A DNA stretch of 64,000 nucleotides from Papaver somniferum (taxonomy: Eukaryota; Streptophyta; Magnoliopsida; Ranunculales; Papaveraceae). The stretch covers positions 62,683,911 through 62,747,910 of the forward strand of contig NC_039360.1 of the NCBI RefSeq assembly GCF_003573695.1, read 5' to 3'. Shown here one piece after another: positions 1 to 11,430 of this stretch. Position 1 is the first letter of the stretch; every line of letters begins with the position of its first letter. Position numbers and translations under genes: made by a program. The notes below the pieces were generated by a model that saw only the letters and a program-made list of their open reading frames with translations, ran no database searches and had not been told where the DNA came from.

Positions 1-764
1 ACCCATATACCGTGCTTTGTTAGAGAATCTGGGATTCCAAACATTCTCTGAGCTCCATGAAGCTTCCAAACGTTCAGCCACAACCGACCCAGCGTTGTTG
101 GAAAGAACCAGGGTTGTTCGAAACGAGGATTCACGTGAGAGTCGAGGGATTAGGCGTCTCATCAACAAGCAGTACAACACTGGTCCCTCTGTGAGAGTGG
201 TGGGCGAAGGAGGAAAAAGGAAAGTTTCAGCAACGGAACAACAACCCAAGCGTGCGGCTCCGGCGCACACAAGTTCGTCTCGAAAGGGAACGGGCAAGAC
301 TCCTACACAAGACGCTGAAGATACAGGCTACCCATTCCCCATGAATGAAGTAATGGAGCTCTTGGAAGCATGGATTCAAGACGATGCTATCAAGCTGCCT
401 CTTATCAGACGCCCGCCGACTGAGAAAGACATGACGGACCCCAAGTACTGCCGCTACCATAGGTTTGTCCATCATCCGACCAAGGACTGCAACAAATTGA
501 AACAAATCTTTACAGAAAAGATAGAGGCAGGAGAACTCCAGTTGGGAAACGAAGGTGTTCATAGAGATCCTCTTCCTATCAGGAGCTGCATGATTTCCGG
601 GGATTCTGTTTGCAAGAATGTACAATCTATGATAGAGCGTTTGTGAGAAATCTTATACCTATCCAAGGCACAACGTCAAGATATATTCGCAGCCCTCAAT
701 CATATCGTGTCACGCAGGCGTTTGTATCCAGAAAAGGAAACAGTCTCGAAACCTCAGTCTTTCC
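1..764 (+). pseudogene. TatB gag C-terminal part, cut at window edge
   Basis: A Ty3/gypsy Gag fragment is open from 17 to 646. It has basic linkers and a nucleocapsid-type knuckle at residues 145-158 of the open frame (C145, H148, H153, C158; C-x2-H-x4-H-x4-C, in YCRYHRFVHHPTKDC). That variant knuckle is usual in Tat-lineage Gag. After a stop at 644-646 the same frame continues with LYLSKAQRQDIFAAL, which matches the Gag-protease linker of the second TatB copy near 18240-18290 (LHLSKNQRAETFAAI). The capsid lies upstream of the window. The frame breaks at 765, where an opposite-strand LTR begins. Non-functional relic; the family assignment is by motif only. Confidence 0.75.
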
Positions 765-1218
765 TGGTGTAGATGGGGAAAAACGATTTGCTGGTTTTTA
801 CGGAATTGAAGAGTCGACGTTGTGGAGACTCCTTGAACCGAGCGAAATGTTGAACCTCACACAGATGCTCTGCAAGAAGGGAGTGCTTTAAGTTCGAGAG
901 ATCAATCTGTAATACACCGGCCTAAACCAAGAACAATGGTCGTTCCAGAGTCGATTCGGTCACAAGAGAGGATGGGTTGATCTGTAGGAGGGAAGCTGAG
1001 AAATGTGTGAGATCAATGGTGATATGATATTGTAGGTGTGTTGTGAATTCAGTGTAAGAACGCTCTGAATGATTGAATTTCGCTCAATTGAGAGTGATTG
1101 CTTAGACGATGATTTCGTGTAGACGAAAGATTGTCTGTATGAACTTGCCGAGAAATTCCTTGTTTAGACGAATGTTCGAGTATTCGAATCTTGTCTTTTC
1201 AATCAGGATTCAGAGACA

Positions 1219-1225
1219 TTTTATA
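1219..1225 (-). promoter_or_regulatory. LTR TATA box (minus strand)
   Basis: TATAAAA on the minus strand lies at the position equivalent to TATAAAT at 17072-17078 in the aligned plus-strand TatB LTR. It is the expected Pol II core promoter of the LTR. Activity is unknown. Confidence 0.5.
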
Positions 1226-2349
1226 ATGCCGGAACTGAAAACACCATGATCCCATGAAGTGTGACAGTTAATGGAATCAGAGAGTGGGGAAGTGGGAAAT
1301 CGTGTAAAAACCAATTGCTCATCGTGCAGAGACTTGGTTAATTTTCCACCCACTACTTTGATGACTCTTCCAAATGATTGCACGACTTGCTCACATTCTC
1401 GTCGTGTGTGAACACACGTGCCGTAGACCACCAGACCAAAACCCTACTTAATATCCCCCCATGTAACACGATTGATATCTCGTGATTGTGGAGTCAGTTG
1501 CCGACTTTATGGGACGATGAGTCCATGTATTGCTGAGTTGAACATGATTTGAAAATGTTCTGAAACTCATGAATTAAATATGTCTGCTGAGACGAGGTAC
1601 TATTATGTTGATTACCTAAGACGAGCAAAATGTGTTGCTGAATTGTTGAATATTGATAGTTGAATCAATATTCTTGAATCTGAGCAAATATTGCTAATTC
1701 GAGCAAATATTGCCGGTTCGAGTGAAAATTGCTCGTTTGATGAATTGTTGGTAGCATGACCAAATAAAATATCAATTTAAGATACTGACTGCTGGGTCGA
1801 GTATAATAAATAAAAAGTGTTGATCACGGGATCAACATAAAATTATTAGTATTTGAATCCGCTCAGAATCATGTTTTTGCAAAGTTCTGGATTCAAAACC
1901 CTAATTTTAATGAAATGATAATTTATTGAAAATCAACCGCAGAACGAAGCAGGGACTGGCTACATGGGATGACGACTCCACCATGTAACGCCCAGATGCT
2001 CGAATGAGCAAAATACCAAAGTCTCTTGAGGACCAGTTGGTGAAAGAATGATTAAATGCTGGTTTGTTCATTTATTAAAATAATGCTCGTGTGAGCGACA
2101 AATAACAAAACCTAGCCATGAAAAGATGAGGGACAGACCAAGAGGTCATGAGACCGTCTCTTGGTGTCCGTGGGACCAATTGATGGTCGTTTGAGCAAAC
2201 TCCTAATTATTTGAAAAGAGTTTGAACCTAATATGAGCAATTGAGCGAATTAGGTTAAAATAGTTAAAACATGCGGGACCTGCCATTTGCAAGCCTTAGG
2301 GACACCCTTGGTCGGTCAAGAGGATGTGCCCGTGTCATCATGGTGTTCG

Positions 2350-2354
2350 TGTCT
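2350..2354. repeat. Target-site duplication TGTCT (left)
   Basis: TGTCT directly before the LTR start TGATAGG at 2355 is repeated at 8840-8844, directly after the 3' LTR end. Five bases is the normal gypsy TSD length. It defines the exact ends of the 2355-8839 element and its host, the TatB LTR. Confidence 0.85.
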
Positions 2355-5300
2355 TGATAGGTGTCTAAAACATCTAATTTTATATCTAGTGTTTATGCTT
2401 TCTTTACGAGTTTTCTTGTAAATTATGTATCTTATGTTTGTTTTTGAGCATATATGTACTTTGGAGTCACTTGGAGCGAAAGAAGGGGATTAAGGGCTCA
2501 ATTCCTTGCCCGGAGTCATTGTGCATTGATGGATGCGGAGCTAGGAAGTATACAAGACATTCAGGGTCTCCCTTATCCAGCAACTGGGTGCCGATGGCAG
2601 TTCTGGTTCCTACATGACCCTAAAATTGAGAGAAGTTTATCAATCATTTACTTTACTTATCAAACTCAGAGAAGAAACAAAAGAGCCATGGCGGAATTAT
2701 CATCCAGAGAATAATTCAGGGGAGGAATGGTCAAGGAATTTTTGGTGATTTTGAGGATCAATGGATAGAAGAGAAGATCTCTTTGTCAGTTTAATGAGTT
2801 TGAGAGATGTTCACAGTTCAGGAAAATGAAAAATTAGGGTTTGAACTTGGAGGAAATCGATGGTGAAATTGACCGAGAAGAAAATAGAGCTATTGACTGA
2901 GATGATTCAGAGTATGAAAAGGATATTGAACACTGGGTTTGTACGAATTCCTGATTTAGTGGTGAATCAGTGCCGAGAAGAACAGAGAGAAGTTGTTGTT
3001 GCTGTGTTGTTTTGATGGAGGAATTTAAAGGAGAAATTGAGGGTTTATGAAGAATTATATGATGGGTTTTGTTTGATTGGGTTTCTGAGCTCGAGATTCA
3101 AGCTAGGTCAGGATGAAGATACTGGATTTGAATGGTGATGATTTTCTGCAATAGATGTATGCTTAGGTTTCAGGTTCAAAGTTCAGGTGCAAGTTAGAAT
3201 TGGAGGTGGTACTGTTGATTTATATTTGCAGATACTGATTGAGGCAGGAGGAGCAAGGTGTTGGTGTTGGTTTTGCGCAAGCAAGAGCAAGTGTTGGTGG
3301 TTGAATGGAGGAGCTGCCAGTTCAGGTCAGGTACTGTGCAGTGGGTATGTGGAGTTAAGAAGCTGAAATGGTGGTGCGAACGGTGCAATGAGCTACAGAT
3401 GATGAAATTGGCAGGGTTGCAATGACTGGAGCTGAGTAAAGATGGTGTTAGTGGTTGCTGCCAAGGGATGTAGTTCAAATGGGTACAGGTACTGACATTG
3501 CAGGTGCTTTGCAAGAAATGGGATTTGAATCTGAGATGGAACAGATGAACAGAGATGAAAACAATGGAAGATTGGGTTTTGTTTGCATCGAGAATAAGAG
3601 GAGCAGCTGTTGTTGATGGGTGAGATTGAGAAAGGTCTGAGATTGAGCTGAAACTGCAGATAGAGAGCTGCTGTTTGCGGAGGAATTGATAAAGGGTTTT
3701 AATGATTTCAGAAACTGAATTGAGAAGAACTGGATTGTTTACTGAGATGGGTTCTTTCCCATTTCGAGTTTACAGTGAGTGTAGAAGAAATTCAGGCTAC
3801 TGGTTGTTTCGGATGGAAGGAGAAAAGGTGTTATAAAGAATGATTGACTTCCTGGTGGTGTTGAAGTTAAGATGGAGCTCATGGAAGACTTGGTTATGCA
3901 CTGAAATTGATTGAGAAATGTTGCAGTGCAGATTAAGAATTAGAGCTGATGGTACTGTGTTGCAAGTGTGGGTTGAACTGAACTGAAGTTGGTGGTTGAA
4001 CTGATTGCAGTAAGGCAGAAGCTGACATGTTGTAGGTTATGAAGCTGTTTTAGGTAGCTCTGAGTTCAATAGCAGATGAAAGAATAGCTGGAAGTGGAAT
4101 GTGTGCTAAATGTATGAGCAGTTGGTGGCGGCATTAAGCTTGGTGTTGAACTGGCATTGCAGTCAAGAGCAGAAGGAGTTAATGGCTTGGTGCTGATGGT
4201 GTTGGTTCTGTTGAGGATCTGAGAAGGGTTAAGAGCTCATTGAGCTGAGAAGATACAAGTAGTGAACTGGACCAACTGGTGCTGGAAGAATCAAGAGAAG
4301 ATTACAGGGAAAGAAGGGATGGTTATAAAGCTGCAAACATGGAATGTGTGGTACAAAGAATGATGAATGAAGTCTGTTTGTGTATGGGTTAGAACAGGTT
4401 GTAGTGAAGATTGAAGCTCAAGATATGAGCTGAAATGGGAACTGGAAATGAATGAATGTCTGAAAGCAGTAACTGGGGAATGAATTATACACATGAGGAG
4501 CTGAAACATTGGCCTGTATCGACCGAAATCGGATTACGGCGAGTTGACTCACCGGTCCAGGTAGCTAACTCAGGTGGATTTGGACTTGTTCTGACTGGGC
4601 TTTATCATGGGACGTAAGCGGACAGTGGCAGATCGGTCGAGATTGAGAACAAGGCAGGATGTAAAATCCTATTCACACAACAACAAAGGGATGATATCTT
4701 TTCTTCTTCTACTTTTGTTCTAGGATTTAGAAAACATGAAAATCTTTCTTTTTCTTCTTGTTATGAACTCCATGAACATGAGCTAGAGTATTATTATTGG
4801 TTATGGAATAATTGGATTTCACAAAATATGCTTTTTGATATGATAAATTAGTTTTGTCTCCATTTTATCGATTATGATTCACTATTTATCTTGTCTTATG
4901 ATTTGAATACTTGTTTGATCGAGTCGCGAATCGGTTGATTTTGTGTTCATCTCCATTGCTAGATTAGGATTTATTATACGCCAAAGTGATAGATTCCTGA
5001 TTACAAGTAGCATGATTGTGATTATTGCTTGTAGTGATACATCCTAGTAGTCACATGTGAGTCGTAACCTTTTTTAAATCGGATTAGTGATTTTACACGT
5101 TCGATTGCTTTGATTGGCCTGATTTCATAAAACTTAATGCATCTAGGGAATTAAACTTGATTAGTGCTTTTACACGTTAGGTTGTTCTCTTAGGTAGAAT
5201 TCATATGCGCATCTTTTAATGTGTTTGTTGATGATAAGAGGAAATTAGCGGGATATTCTTGCGATCAAGGTATCCTAGGGCCTTTGATAAAAGTTGAGAT

Positions 5301-5588
5301 TAAAATATCAATTCTAATTATTGTGTAGAGAACATGTTTGTGAATGAAGATGAAATCCGTGACCAATACTTTCTCATCCTTGATTTGATTTGTTTACCTT
5401 CATTATTTGCTTTTATTTATTTTAGTATATAAAAATCAGGAAAATCCCCCATTGTTTTATATAGGAAACCGAAACAACTTGACAACCTTAGTCCTCTTTG
5501 TGGGTACGATACTTTCTTGCCATTGCTTCATAATATATTTTGAGTAGCAAGAAAGTGTAATTATTTTTGACGCATACGACAACGATCA
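2355..5588 (+). repeat. 5' LTR of the Athila-like element (3.2 kb)
   Basis: Begins TGATAGGTGTC, a common start for long plant gypsy LTRs, and ends GATCA just before the PBS. The last 800 bp (4791-5588) are repeated at 8039-8839. The end carries the TGTGGGTACGATAC motif often found just upstream of the PBS in this group. The middle is purine-rich non-coding sequence; open frames there are short and unconvincing. Confidence 0.8.
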
Positions 5589-5593
5589 AATTT

Positions 5594-5611
5594 TGGCCCC
5601 TTTGCCGGGGA
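5594..5611 (+). other. Primer-binding site, degenerate Athila type
   Basis: TGGCCCCTTTGCCGGGGA lies 5 bp after the LTR end. It is close to the usual Athila PBS, TGGCGCCGTTGCCGGGGA, with changes in the middle. It marks the start of minus-strand DNA synthesis. Confidence 0.7.
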
Positions 5612-5733
5612 GGCAGCGGTTGTCACTTGTTTTTGGTTTCTTATTTTTGTTTTTAGTTTGTTTATTATTTTTGTTTTTCTTATTTTTCTGGTTTTTAACC
5701 TTGGTTTGAGAACTCTTGTTTCAGGTACCTATT

Positions 5734-7166
5734 ATGGAAGGAGCATATTGGAACAATGGATACGGTTTTCAACCTCCTCAACAGTATGACGATTGCCCAC
5801 CACCTATGGGATACGATCGAAACCAATTTATTGGCTATGATCAATATCCAAGAGCTTATGGTGATTTTCATACATACCAACAACAACCTTGCAGTGGGTA
5901 TGTAAGTCAAGCATCTCTACTTCCAATTTTCTTTATCCGAGATGCATGAATGCTATAGATGGACTGAATATCGCACAAACCGATTTTTGCAACACTTTTT
6001 CTTACCCGACTCTAGATCGTAGTTATGATCATTCACCCATTCAAAGGGAAGAGTCATGGGAAAGAGAACCTATTGTAGCCAATGGTGGTAAGCGTGTGAA
6101 CGTTAGAAAACTTGCACATAAATTATACAAGTTGGAAGATGAGGGAACCTCAGAAGAGCTTGTCGCAGAAATTAGTAGGACCATGCATATGGAACTTAAA
6201 CGACGTCGTGATAAAGGATGGGAAACCGATGAAGATTCTTATTATGGTGAGTCTGAAAATGAAGATGATTGTGTTGAAAAGGACCAACCTTTGGAGATAT
6301 TTGATGACATTAGTGTAGTTGACTCAACTCTTGATCTTTATAATGATTAAACACCTATTCAAAAGGTACATGAGTATGATGAAACTAGTGTTTTACAGAA
6401 CCTACTTGCAACAAGGTTTGAGCCTAGTGATGGCGAGTATGTTGAGAATGTGACCGATATGACCAAAATTGTGGAAGACCCAATTGAGCTTGCAAATGAT
6501 TGTAATGATGATGTTGATGCCGAGATTTCGGTTAAGGAAGAAACGGACGAATAATGGTTGCAAGGTTTGATAGAGGACCATTATATACAAGAGGTGAGTA
6601 ATTCACTTGAATTTTTCAAGGATGAAGAGGATTCCGTGATACAAGAGATTGTGCAAGGTTTGTCTAACCCTTTTCCTATTGTTTCTTCTCCTTTACCTCT
6701 TATTGGTTTGAATGTATGTGCTTCGATAATATTGTTGAATGACTTTGTTTCTCGATATCCTCCGTTAGAGATGCTTGATTCTCATACTATGCAGGTTTTG
6801 GAACAAGAAACCGTGGTAGTCCCTGACTTCTATTTTCTTTATACACTTCCAAGTGTGGATAAGAATAAGTGTGGGGCAAACTTTTATCGGTTAATAGCTT
6901 TATTTCTGTTTTATATTACTAATATTTATGTGAAGCTAGTGTTTGCGAACCAGGTGCTATGGGTGGATCCCCAACTTTTCAGATTATTGGTGTATGGGGA
7001 ATTTGTCTTGCAAGTCGGGCTGACAACTTTAAACCAAGCGCTAAATGGGAGGCAACCCACTGGTGTTGTGTATCTATCTCTATCTTTTTATTTCTCAAGT
7101 CTTTTATCTTTATTTTCTTATTTTGGATATTTTCTTATCAAAACTACAACTTTTAGAGATTTTTGA
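5734..7166 (+). pseudogene. Gag-like ORF remnants of the Athila-like element
   Basis: Open pieces at 5734-5949, 5889-6350 and 6558-7166 lie where gag should be, shortly after the PBS. The first is Tyr/Pro/Gln-rich (starts MEGAYWNNGYGF). The middle piece is acidic and charged. The last ends in hydrophobic, UTR-like sequence read through the GGGAGGCAACCC motif, so its C-terminal part is probably not protein. There is no zinc knuckle, protease or RT. I recognise only the general style of non-autonomous Athila-like elements, not a defined domain. Frameshifts and stops separate the pieces, for example TAA at 6348-6350. Confidence 0.5.
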
Positions 7167-7434
7167 ACAATTTAGAATAAACACCAACCTTTCTAAGTAG
7201 ATGGAATTTTTTCTTGACGATGAGGTATATATTGGTTGAGTTGGGATTAAATGCCAACTAAATAGCTTGTTTAGTGTTTATCCTCTATTGTTCAGAAATA
7301 AATATGAGTTGGAGTATCAGTTTTTATTATGCATTTTATTTTCTTATTGTGTATATATATAATGTTATGAATTTCCCATCTTGAACTTCACTTTGAATGA
7401 CTAAATTTTAAATTGAGGACAATGTAAAGTTTAA

Positions 7435-7445
7435 GTGTGGGGGAG
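7435..7445 (+). other. Polypurine-like tract
   Basis: GTGTGGGGGAG follows an AATTGAGGACAATG motif, the context usual in Athila-type 3' regions. It is about 600 bp before the truncated 3' LTR, so the original LTR start has been lost or lies in the intervening AT-rich sequence. Confidence 0.45.
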
Positions 7446-8038
7446 TGTTCTCATATAGAGTTTTTAGCCTTGTTAGTTTTCCCTTGTGTTCATTAAAAAA
7501 AAAAAAGATGATCAAATCCTAAGTCTAGAAACTTGTGCCTTGGAAACATCGTGGTTGTAGGAGTTGAGGAACCCATTAGTAGAGTCTATTCATATGAAAA
7601 CGAACAAAATATAAGAATAAATAACATGTTAGTTGTCACCATATCTCGGAGTCGTCACCATATCACATTCTATTTTTTTATTTTTCCATATTTATCTATT
7701 GTTTCTCTAAGTGATTTGGTGGGGCACCAGCATCGAATTGTTATCACTGCTAGGATGAAATAGAGTGATTGAGTTACTAAAAAAAAAAACCCAGACCAAT
7801 TTGACCAAATGGTGTACATATATATAAAAAAAATTGACACTTGGATAGCAATATGTGTGTGTTCCCCCTCTCTCTGTCGCCTAAGCAAGCGTGGAATGCA
7901 GGATCCATGGGAATTACCATGTAATCTGCTGACAAGAATCATGCGCTTGGATCCAAAAGATCCAATCATGTTGTCGATTTGGAAAAAAAAATTGAAAAAA
8001 AAAAAGAAAAAGAAGAATAATTGGTTATGGAATAATTG
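7446..8038 (+). other. 3' untranslated spacer, no gene seen
   Basis: AT-rich sequence with several A-runs (7495-7506, 7779-7789, 7982-8012). No convincing coding signal. It ends in a short duplicated motif (TTGGTTATGGAATAATTGGA at 8022-8041 and again at 8048-8067) at the truncated start of the 3' LTR. Confidence 0.5.
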
Positions 8039-8839
8039 GATTATTATTGGTTATGGAATAATTGGATTTCACAAAATATGCTTTTTGATATGATAAATTA
8101 GTTTTGTCTCCATATTATCAATTATGATTCACAATTTATCTTGTCTTATGATTTGAATACTTGTTTGATCGAGTCGTGAATCAGTTGATTTTGTGTTCAT
8201 CTCCATTGCTAGATTAGGATTTATTATACGCAAAAGTGATAGATTCCTGATTACAAGTAGCATGATTGTGATTATTGCTTGTAGTGATACATCCTAGTAG
8301 TCACATGTGAGTCATAACCTTTGTTAAATCGGATTAGTGCTTTTACACGTTTGATTGCTTTGATTGGCCTGATTTCATAAAACTTAATGCATCTAGGGAA
8401 TTAAACTTGATTAGTGCTTTTACACGTTAGGTTGTTCTCTTAGGTAGAATTCATATGTGCATCTTTTAATGTGTTTGTTGATGATAAGAGAAAATTAGCA
8501 GGGATATTCTTGCAATCAAGGTATCCTAGGGCCTTTGATAAAAGTTGAGATTAAAATATCAATTCTAATTATTGTGTAGAAAACATGTTTGTGAATGAAG
8601 ATGAAATCCGTGACCAATACTTCCTCATCCTTCATTTGATTTGTTTACCTTTATTGTTTGCTTTTATTTATTTTAGTATATAAAAATCAGGAAAATCCCC
8701 CATTGGTTTATATAGGAAACCGAAACAACTTGACAACCGTAGTCCTCTCTGTGGGAACGATACTTTCTTGCCCTTGCTTCATAATATATTTTGAGTAGTA
8801 AGAAAGTGTAATTATTTTTGACGCATACGACAGCGATCA
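8039..8839 (+). repeat. 3' LTR, 5'-truncated (800 bp of 3.2 kb)
   Basis: Matches 4791-5588 of the 5' LTR almost throughout, about 96-97% by eye, and ends at the same GATCA. The first 2.4 kb of the LTR are missing, yet the right TSD (8840-8844) is intact, so the loss happened inside the inserted element. Confidence 0.85.
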
Positions 8840-8844
8840 TGTCT
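8840..8844. repeat. Target-site duplication TGTCT (right)
   Basis: Second copy of the 5-bp duplication flanking 2355-8839; see 2350-2354. Confidence 0.85.
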
Positions 8845-8979
8845 CAGTCCTGAGAGTTTCAATATTTTCCGATGCGCGTTGGAGCAACATTTTGAGAAAA
8901 TATGTAGAATCCAGGGTTTTGCTGAAACTAGGAAAAATACATGAGATGATGAAAAATAATAAATAAATCAGGGAATTGC

Positions 8980-9790
8980 AAGGTAAGGGACCGGCCACGG
9001 CTAGGGCATGGCCGGCCGGTTGGCAAGCACGGTCTCACACTTTTCCCAGTTTTATGTAGTTTCTCTGAATTGAGGGAAATTCCATGAAACTGAAGAGTTT
9101 TATGAAATCAGGGAACTTCCATGAGATGAGAGAAATAAAATAATAGTAAAATAGGGAATGATGGAGTGTGAGACCGGCAATGTCCAAGGCATGGACGGCC
9201 GTCCAATGGGCACGGTCCCAGGGCACTCTTCCCAATTTTATGTAATTTTCATGATTTTAGGGAATTTTCATAAAATCAGAGAGATTTGTTGAAACCAAGG
9301 TATTTTGTTGAAATCAGGGAGTTTTCATGGAATCAGGAAAACAAAACAAAACAAATAATAAAATAAGAGGCGTGTGGGACCGGCTAGGGCATGACCGGCC
9401 GGCTAGGGCCCGATCCCACAAGTTTTCTTAATTTTATAATATTTTTCATGGTTTTAGGGAAAATTCATGAAATCAGGGAATTTTCATGGTTTGAGAGAAA
9501 TAATAAAATAATGGGGACGTGAGGTGCGGGACCGGCCATGGCTAGGGCATGGCCGGCCGGTTGGAGCTCGGTCCCGTGACACCTTTCTCTAATTTTATTA
9601 TTTTCTTGACATAAAGAAATATCATGAGATTAGAGAATTTTCTTGAATCGAAGGAGATTTGCTCGAACGAGAGAATTTTCATGAGATCAGGAAAAATATT
9701 GAAATATGACAAAAATATAAAATTGGGCGTGGGACTGGTCACGGCATGACCGACCGGCTTGTGAGCCCAGTCCCTGGCGTCTTTGCTAAT
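8980..9790. repeat. Hairpin-bearing GC-rich tandem repeats (about 5 units)
   Basis: Degenerate units start near 8990, 9172, 9379, 9531 and 9734 (spacing about 150-210 bp). Each has a GACCGG...GGCATGGCCGGCCGGT core that can fold back on itself (ACCGGCC pairs with GGCCGGT). They are separated by AT-rich sequence with repeated ATCAGGGAATTTTCATG-like motifs. This is typical of U3 minisatellites in long plant LTRs. Confidence 0.7.
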
Positions 9791-10352
9791 ATTTTATTAT
9801 TATTATTTTTCCTTTCTATTTTGCATAGGTTCATCGTTCATTCGTATTTTTGAAATGCTCGTTTGCGCATTCAAATGCTGGTCTGTGCAATATTGCTAAG
9901 TACACTTGCACCATTTTAGGCAGGGCTTATTCGATGCTCACATGCCTGTTTCGTTGAATATTTATCACTAACCCGTGTAATTCTGCTGGGAAGAACCACG
10001 AATTGAAATGACGAAATATAACAAAGAATCGTAGAATATTGCTGGATATTCAGGCGATTAGAGATAATTAACTGATGGCTCTATACTAGCAGGCTTCCTA
10101 TCTAGGAGCATTAATTATCTGAGAGTTGAGCAATATGAACTTTCTGGAGTATCATATTTCTCTTATATAGTCAGGGAAAAACCTGGTTGCATCCTGAAGA
10201 CGTTGTCGCTCTATACTAGCAGGCATGCTGTCTAGGAGTCGTCCAATCTTTCGATTCTATATAGAAATAATTACTGAAATTGCTCAGTATTCATGAGATG
10301 TGTCGTGGCCTCAGCTGGGAGACTACAAATCTACAAATACTTTGAGAGACAG

Positions 10353-10357
10353 CCTTC
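10353..10357. repeat. Target-site duplication CCTTC (left)
   Basis: CCTTC before 10358 is repeated at 12759-12763, defining the solo LTR between. Confidence 0.8.
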
Positions 10358-10572
10358 TGGCAGGCCCGGAAAAGGGTATAGAAATTAAGCGCAATAAAAA
10401 CGGGGGCCTACAGTAATACCGCAAGTGCACGGTTGTCGGTTGTAGCTCGTGCAAGTACGGGTCGATCCACAGAGACTGGGTGTGATTTGTGTGTTTTTAG
10501 CTAATTGGGTTCCTAAATTGCTATTGTTGGGCTTTGGGTAGGAATGGATTTGATAACAATAAAATGAACTGA

Positions 10573-10691
10573 GCTTGGGCTCAGTTAGTCTTTGAAGTGT
10601 AAATGGGCTTTGGCCTTAAACTTAGGCTTGGGCTCAGTTAGTCTTTGAAGTGTAAATGGGCTTTGGCCTTAAACTTAGGCTTGGGCTCAGT
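10573..10691. repeat. 53-bp tandem repeat, about 2.2 copies
   Basis: Units start at 10573, 10626 and 10679 (partial) with GCTTGGGCTCAGTTA; the two full units look almost identical. Lies inside the solo LTR. Confidence 0.85.
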
Positions 10692-10849
10692 TAACTGAAA
10701 TTAGCCTTGAAGGCACTGGGCTTTCACAGTGAATTGGGCCTTAGCTTTTTGGAATGAGCTGAGCTTTGGGCTCAGTTGGATGGGCCTTGGGATTAAACCT
10801 GGGCTTTTAGCCTTTGGTTTCACTGAATTGAACTTGGGCTTTGTAACTT

Positions 10850-11165
10850 ATGAGCTTTGGAGCATCAGCAGACAGGGAACAGGCAGCAGCAGTGGAGCAG
10901 AAGCACAAGGCAGTGAATGCAGCAGGAACAAGGAGAACAAGAATTGCTGCCTTGCACAGCAGCAGCACTGCAAAGAGGAATGAAAGCAGCAGAAGTACTG
11001 CAGGGCAGAGGCACAGCAGCACTAGCAGTTTGCAAGGCAGTGGCCAAAGCACTGAGTAGCAGCAATCAGCAGGGGAAGCACAACAGTGGCCAATGGCCAA
11101 AGATGGAAGCAAAACAGAAAACAAAAGAACAGCAAAAACAGCAAAGATTAAACAGACTAAAAACT
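10850..11165. repeat. CAG/GCA-rich low-complexity tract
   Basis: Dense AGCAG/GCAGCA repeats in all frames give long but compositionally trivial open frames (poly-Gln/Ala/Ser on one strand, Leu/Cys-rich on the other). No gene is called. Confidence 0.7.
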
Positions 11166-11285
11166 AAACAGCAAAAGAAAGATGACAATACAAGTGAACC
11201 AAGGCCTAAGCCAAGGGCAGGGGAGATGGTGAAACTGAAATGGTGACAATGCAAGGCCAAGGGAAGAATACAGGCAAACAAATAG

Positions 11286-11430
11286 AATGGGAAGAGAATT
11301 AGCTTGCTATGAGCACTAATTTCTCCCAATGCTCAATCAACACAATGCATCCTAAGCATACAAAAGGAATGGCAAGATAATCAGCTTGCTATGAGCACTG
11401 ATTTCTTCCATTACTCAATCAATTCAGTGC
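11286..11430. repeat. About 81-bp imperfect tandem repeat, 2 copies
   Basis: AGCTTGCTATGAGCACT recurs at about 11301 and 11382 within similar flanks. Part of the solo LTR. Confidence 0.75.

Larger units (their letters stand above)
765..2354 (-). mobile_element. TatB long LTR, minus strand, part 1 (probable solo LTR)
   Basis: The reverse complement of about 765-1468 aligns with 16859-17447, the TATA-to-PBS end of the plus-strand TatB LTR. Shared features are the TTGGTCTGG tract, the TATA box, the CTGGAACGACCATT and TTGGTTTAGGCC motifs, AGATTGATCTCTCGAA, AGCACTCCC, and the terminal CCCCAT tract. The LTR's 3' end is therefore near 765, immediately next to plus-strand gag. The U3 side continues to 2354 and, after the Athila-like insertion, resumes at 8845. 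No internal region is seen on the left, which fits a solo LTR inserted into TatB gag. The right boundary, somewhere in 12764-12870, is unresolved, and I found no convincing TSD. Confidence 0.6.
2355..8839 (+). mobile_element. Non-autonomous Athila-like Ty3/gypsy element
   Basis: A complete insertion bounded by TSD TGTCT. Order: 5' LTR (2355-5588), degenerate Athila-type PBS (5594-5611), gag-like relics (5734-7166), a 3' untranslated region with the Athila-type GGGAGGCAACCCACT motif (about 7049-7063) and a polypurine-like tract, then a 5'-truncated 3' LTR (8039-8839). No protease, RT, RNase H or integrase is visible, so it must have depended on other elements. The 3' LTR fragment and the matching part of the 5' LTR differ at roughly 25-30 of 800 positions by eye, which suggests moderate age. 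Naming the lineage Athila is inference from PBS and UTR motifs. Confidence 0.8.
8845..10357 (-). mobile_element. TatB long LTR, minus strand, part 2
   Basis: Continuation of the minus-strand TatB LTR after the insertion. It contains GC-rich hairpin-bearing tandem units (8980-9790) and two copies of CTCTATACTAGCAGGC (near 10080 and 10212). TatB LTR U3 sequence upstream of 17447 on the plus strand has comparable tandem hairpin units. No coding sequence seen. Assignment to the same LTR as 765-2354 rests on TSD-guided removal of the insertion and on similar composition. Confidence 0.5.

Noticed and set aside
227..625. 132-codon minus-strand frame
   Set aside because: Shadow of the TatB gag frame, which has the zinc knuckle on the plus strand.
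1210..1431. Minus-strand 73-codon frame
   Set aside because: Lies in the TatB LTR across the TATA box; the aligned LTR copy does not keep the frame.
10410..10490. Possible tRNA-like or structured RNA (CCGCAAGTGCACGG... GGGTCGATCCACAG)
   Set aside because: This motif pair recurs near the 3' end of Athila/Tat-type LTRs (also at 53615-53680); no cloverleaf could be drawn.
10807..11246. Several overlapping open frames on both strands
   Set aside because: All lie in CAG/GCA-rich low-complexity sequence inside a solo LTR; open in most frames by composition.
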